A stretch of 21,617 bases of DNA from contig JAZNCT010000082.1 in assembly GCA_045587665.1 (NCBI GenBank), positions 1 to 21,617 on the forward strand, read 5' to 3'. Below are positions 20,216 through 21,617 of the stretch, piece after piece; positions within the stretch are counted from its first letter, which is position 1; each line of letters opens with the position of its first letter. The stretch comes from SIG710 sp045587665 (GTDB lineage Bacteria > Bacillota > Clostridia > Oscillospirales > CAG-272). The notes under the pieces are model-generated. The model had not been told where the DNA came from. It searched no databases and worked only from the letters and a program-made list of their open reading frames with translations. Both the position numbers and the translations under genes were made by a program.

Positions 20216-21536
20216 TTTTATAACCGTTCATCTTGGAGAGCCAAGTGACAGCACTGCTGCAAATGTTCGCTTGCCTTTTTCGGATTATATAAAGAATGTT
20301 GCATCAAGCGAAATATATCCCACCTGGCCGGAAAATGCGCTGAGAGCCAATATATATGCGCAGATATCCTTTGCCCTTAACAGGGTGTTTACCGAATATT
20401 ACAGGAGCCGAGGATATGATTTTGATATAACAAATTCAACCAGGTTTGACCAGTCCTTTGTAAACGGCAGAGATATATATGACAATATAAACCGGATAGT
20501 TGACGATATTTTCAATGATTATATAACAAGGCAGGGAAATATTGAACCGCTTTTTGCTCAATATTGCGATGGCATAGAGGTCACGTGTGAAGGACTTTCA
20601 CAGTGGGGAACCGTGGATCTTGCAAGAGAAGGACTCACTCCATATGAAATACTGCAGAATTATTATGGCGAAGACATAAATCTTGTTTTTAATGCGCCAA
20701 CAACGAGAGCTTTGCCCTCTTATCCCGGAATACCGCTGCGGCTGGGTACTGTTAGCGAGGATGTAAGGACATTGCAGAGACAGCTTAACCGAATAGGGGT
20801 AAATTATCCTGCAATATCGCCTCGGCTGAATGCCGACGGAGTTTTTAACGGATCCACTGAAGAAGCTGTCAAACGCTTTCAGCAGACCTTTAATCTTACG
20901 CCTGACGGTATTGTTGGAAAAGCTACATGGTATAAGATAAAATCTATTTTCAATGCTGTAAAGGGGCTTGCCGACCTTCAAAGCGAGGGACTTAGTATTG
21001 AGGATGTGGACCGTATATATGCAACTGCTCTTGGCCCGGGCGATGAGGGGCCCCAGGTGAGAGCAGCTCAATATTATCTTGCCGTTATCGGCTATTTTGA
21101 CGACGAGATACCGAGTGTCAGACTAACCGGAATATATGATTCCGAAACAGAAAATGCCGTCCGGGCATTTCAAGCACAGCAAGGGCTCGAGGTGGATGGC
21201 ATTATAGGAAGAGCAACATGGAACGCTATAACCGAAAGCTATCTGCGGATAATTACATCACTGCCCCCTCAGTATTCAAATGTTGCCGCTGAAATATACC
21301 CCGGAAGGGCACTTGTCAGCGGCAGTGAGGGTGAGGATGTGAGAAGACTGCAGACCTTTATCAACATAGCTTCAGAAAGCTTTTCATATATCCCAAGAGT
21401 TGTGGTTGACGGAATATATGGAAGCGGCACCGCTTCTGCAGTTCGCATAATTCAGGAGAATAACGGTATTCCCGTCACCGGAATAACAGGTCCAACAACC
21501 TGGTACACCATTATCCGACTTGCCCAGGTTGAATAA
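20193..21536 (+). CDS. SpoIID-like protein with three peptidoglycan-binding (PG_binding_1) domains
   Basis: The N-terminal part of the 447 residues (about 28-160) reads as a short SpoIID/LytB-type domain: SDYIKNVASSEIYPTWPENA carries the Glu (Glu40) that is catalytic in SpoIID-type lytic transglycosylases, and LSQWGTVDLAREGLTPYEIL is the conserved end. The part between is shorter than in SpoIID. Three peptidoglycan-binding domains follow, at about 180-248, 279-346 and 374-440, each with the DG.(F/Y)G..T..AV..FQ pattern and ending TWY or TWN. GGAGG lies five bases before the ATG, and the start is inside the upstream amidase gene, so translation is coupled. There is no signal peptide. An amidase with a SpoIID-type partner recalls the SpoIIP-SpoIID pair of engulfment, but the architecture differs. 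The activity of the short domain is uncertain. Confidence 0.8.
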   Translation: MALPIIPDFITVHLGEPSDSTAANVRLPFSDYIKNVASSEIYPTWPENALRANIYAQISFALNRVFTEYYRSRGYDFDITNSTRFDQSFVNGRDIYDNINRIVDDIFNDYITRQGNIEPLFAQYCDGIEVTCEGLSQWGTVDLAREGLTPYEILQNYYGEDINLVFNAPTTRALPSYPGIPLRLGTVSEDVRTLQRQLNRIGVNYPAISPRLNADGVFNGSTEEAVKRFQQTFNLTPDGIVGKATWYKIKSIFNAVKGLADLQSEGLSIEDVDRIYATALGPGDEGPQVRAAQYYLAVIGYFDDEIPSVRLTGIYDSETENAVRAFQAQQGLEVDGIIGRATWNAITESYLRIITSLPPQYSNVAAEIYPGRALVSGSEGEDVRRLQTFINIASESFSYIPRVVVDGIYGSGTASAVRIIQENNGIPVTGITGPTTWYTIIRLAQVE

Positions 21537-21550
21537 TAATTGAAAAATAA

Positions 21551-21580
21551 AAGCGCACTTGCTTTATGCAAGTGCTTTTT
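21551..21580. terminator. Bidirectional terminator between the SpoIID-like gene and the tRNA
   Basis: GCACTTGC (21555-21562) pairs with GCAAGTGC (21568-21575) around TTTAT, followed by TTTTT (21576-21580). On the minus strand the stem is followed by GCTTTTATTTTTC, a good T run to end the tRNA transcript. The last T is also the first base of the tRNA's CCA complement. Confidence 0.9.
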
Positions 21581-21617
21581 GGTGCTCCATTGCGGAATCG
21601 AACCGCAGACACCTTGA
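21580..21617 (-). tRNA. 3' part of a tRNA gene (isotype not determinable), cut by the window end
   Basis: Reading the minus strand, the last 38 bases show a perfect T arm: stem TGCGG with CCGCA around loop TTCGATT. The 3' acceptor strand ATGGAGC, discriminator A and an encoded CCA end follow. The 5' end of the tRNA should therefore begin GCTCCAT, beyond the window. The anticodon lies outside, so the amino acid cannot be stated. Confidence 0.88.

Noticed and set aside
1..21617. CRISPR arrays, insertion sequences, phage genes
   Set aside because: No evenly spaced repeats, transposase or integrase motifs, or target-site duplications were seen; the tRNA at the right edge shows no attachment-site duplicate within the window.

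Overview
The window looks like the chromosome of a low-to-medium GC anaerobic member of the Clostridia (Bacillota). The reasons are strong AGGAGG-type ribosome binding sites, an IspH/ribosomal protein S1 fusion typical of Clostridia, the cmk-plsC-ispH gene order, sporulation-type cell wall enzymes (SleB/CwlJ-like hydrolase, SpoIID-like protein, signal-less amidase), and a lysine riboswitch driving an NhaC-family transporter. The species cannot be named from the sequence alone. I see no phage, insertion sequence or CRISPR array; this is a chromosomal core region with compact operons.

Layout. (1) 63-932 (+) is a secreted cell wall hydrolase. (2) 991-2403 (-) is a uracil permease preceded by a leader with an intrinsic terminator. 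(3) Diverging from it, 2755-8191 (+) is a five-gene operon: RpiR-type regulator, BaiN/HI0933-type flavoprotein, cytidylate kinase, acyltransferase PlsC, and the IspH-S1 fusion. It starts from a perfect TTGACA-17-TATAAT promoter and ends in a strong terminator. (4) 8271-10604 (-) carries a lysine-riboswitch-controlled NhaC-family transporter, a terminator, and then an orphan response-regulator-like protein. (5) 11125-14884 (+) is rlmB followed by a 965-residue protein that I read as a catalytically dead P1B-type ATPase with a long acidic tail. (6) 14924-18937 (-) is a galactose-type ABC importer operon, mglB-mglA-mglC, with a small membrane-anchored InlB B-repeat protein at its end. (7) 19130-21536 (+) is an overlapping pair: an amidase and a SpoIID-like protein with three peptidoglycan-binding domains, neither with a signal peptide. 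(8) The 3' end of a tRNA gene on the minus strand closes the window.

How the genes work together. Block 3 joins nucleotide (Cmk), phospholipid (PlsC), isoprenoid (IspH) and translation (S1) functions in one growth-related operon. Block 4 is lysine uptake under lysine feedback. Block 6 is sugar uptake. Block 7, and perhaps gene 1, remodel peptidoglycan, probably in the sporulation cycle.

The points most worth a second look are: the pseudo-P-type ATPase (DKTGT, CPC and TGES all lost while the 8-helix layout is kept); a near-perfect ribosome binding site and in-frame ATG exactly at the IspH/S1 junction, with an abrupt codon-usage change there, suggesting a second, S1-only product; the unassigned attenuator before the uracil permease; and a sigma-K-like promoter before the amidase pair.
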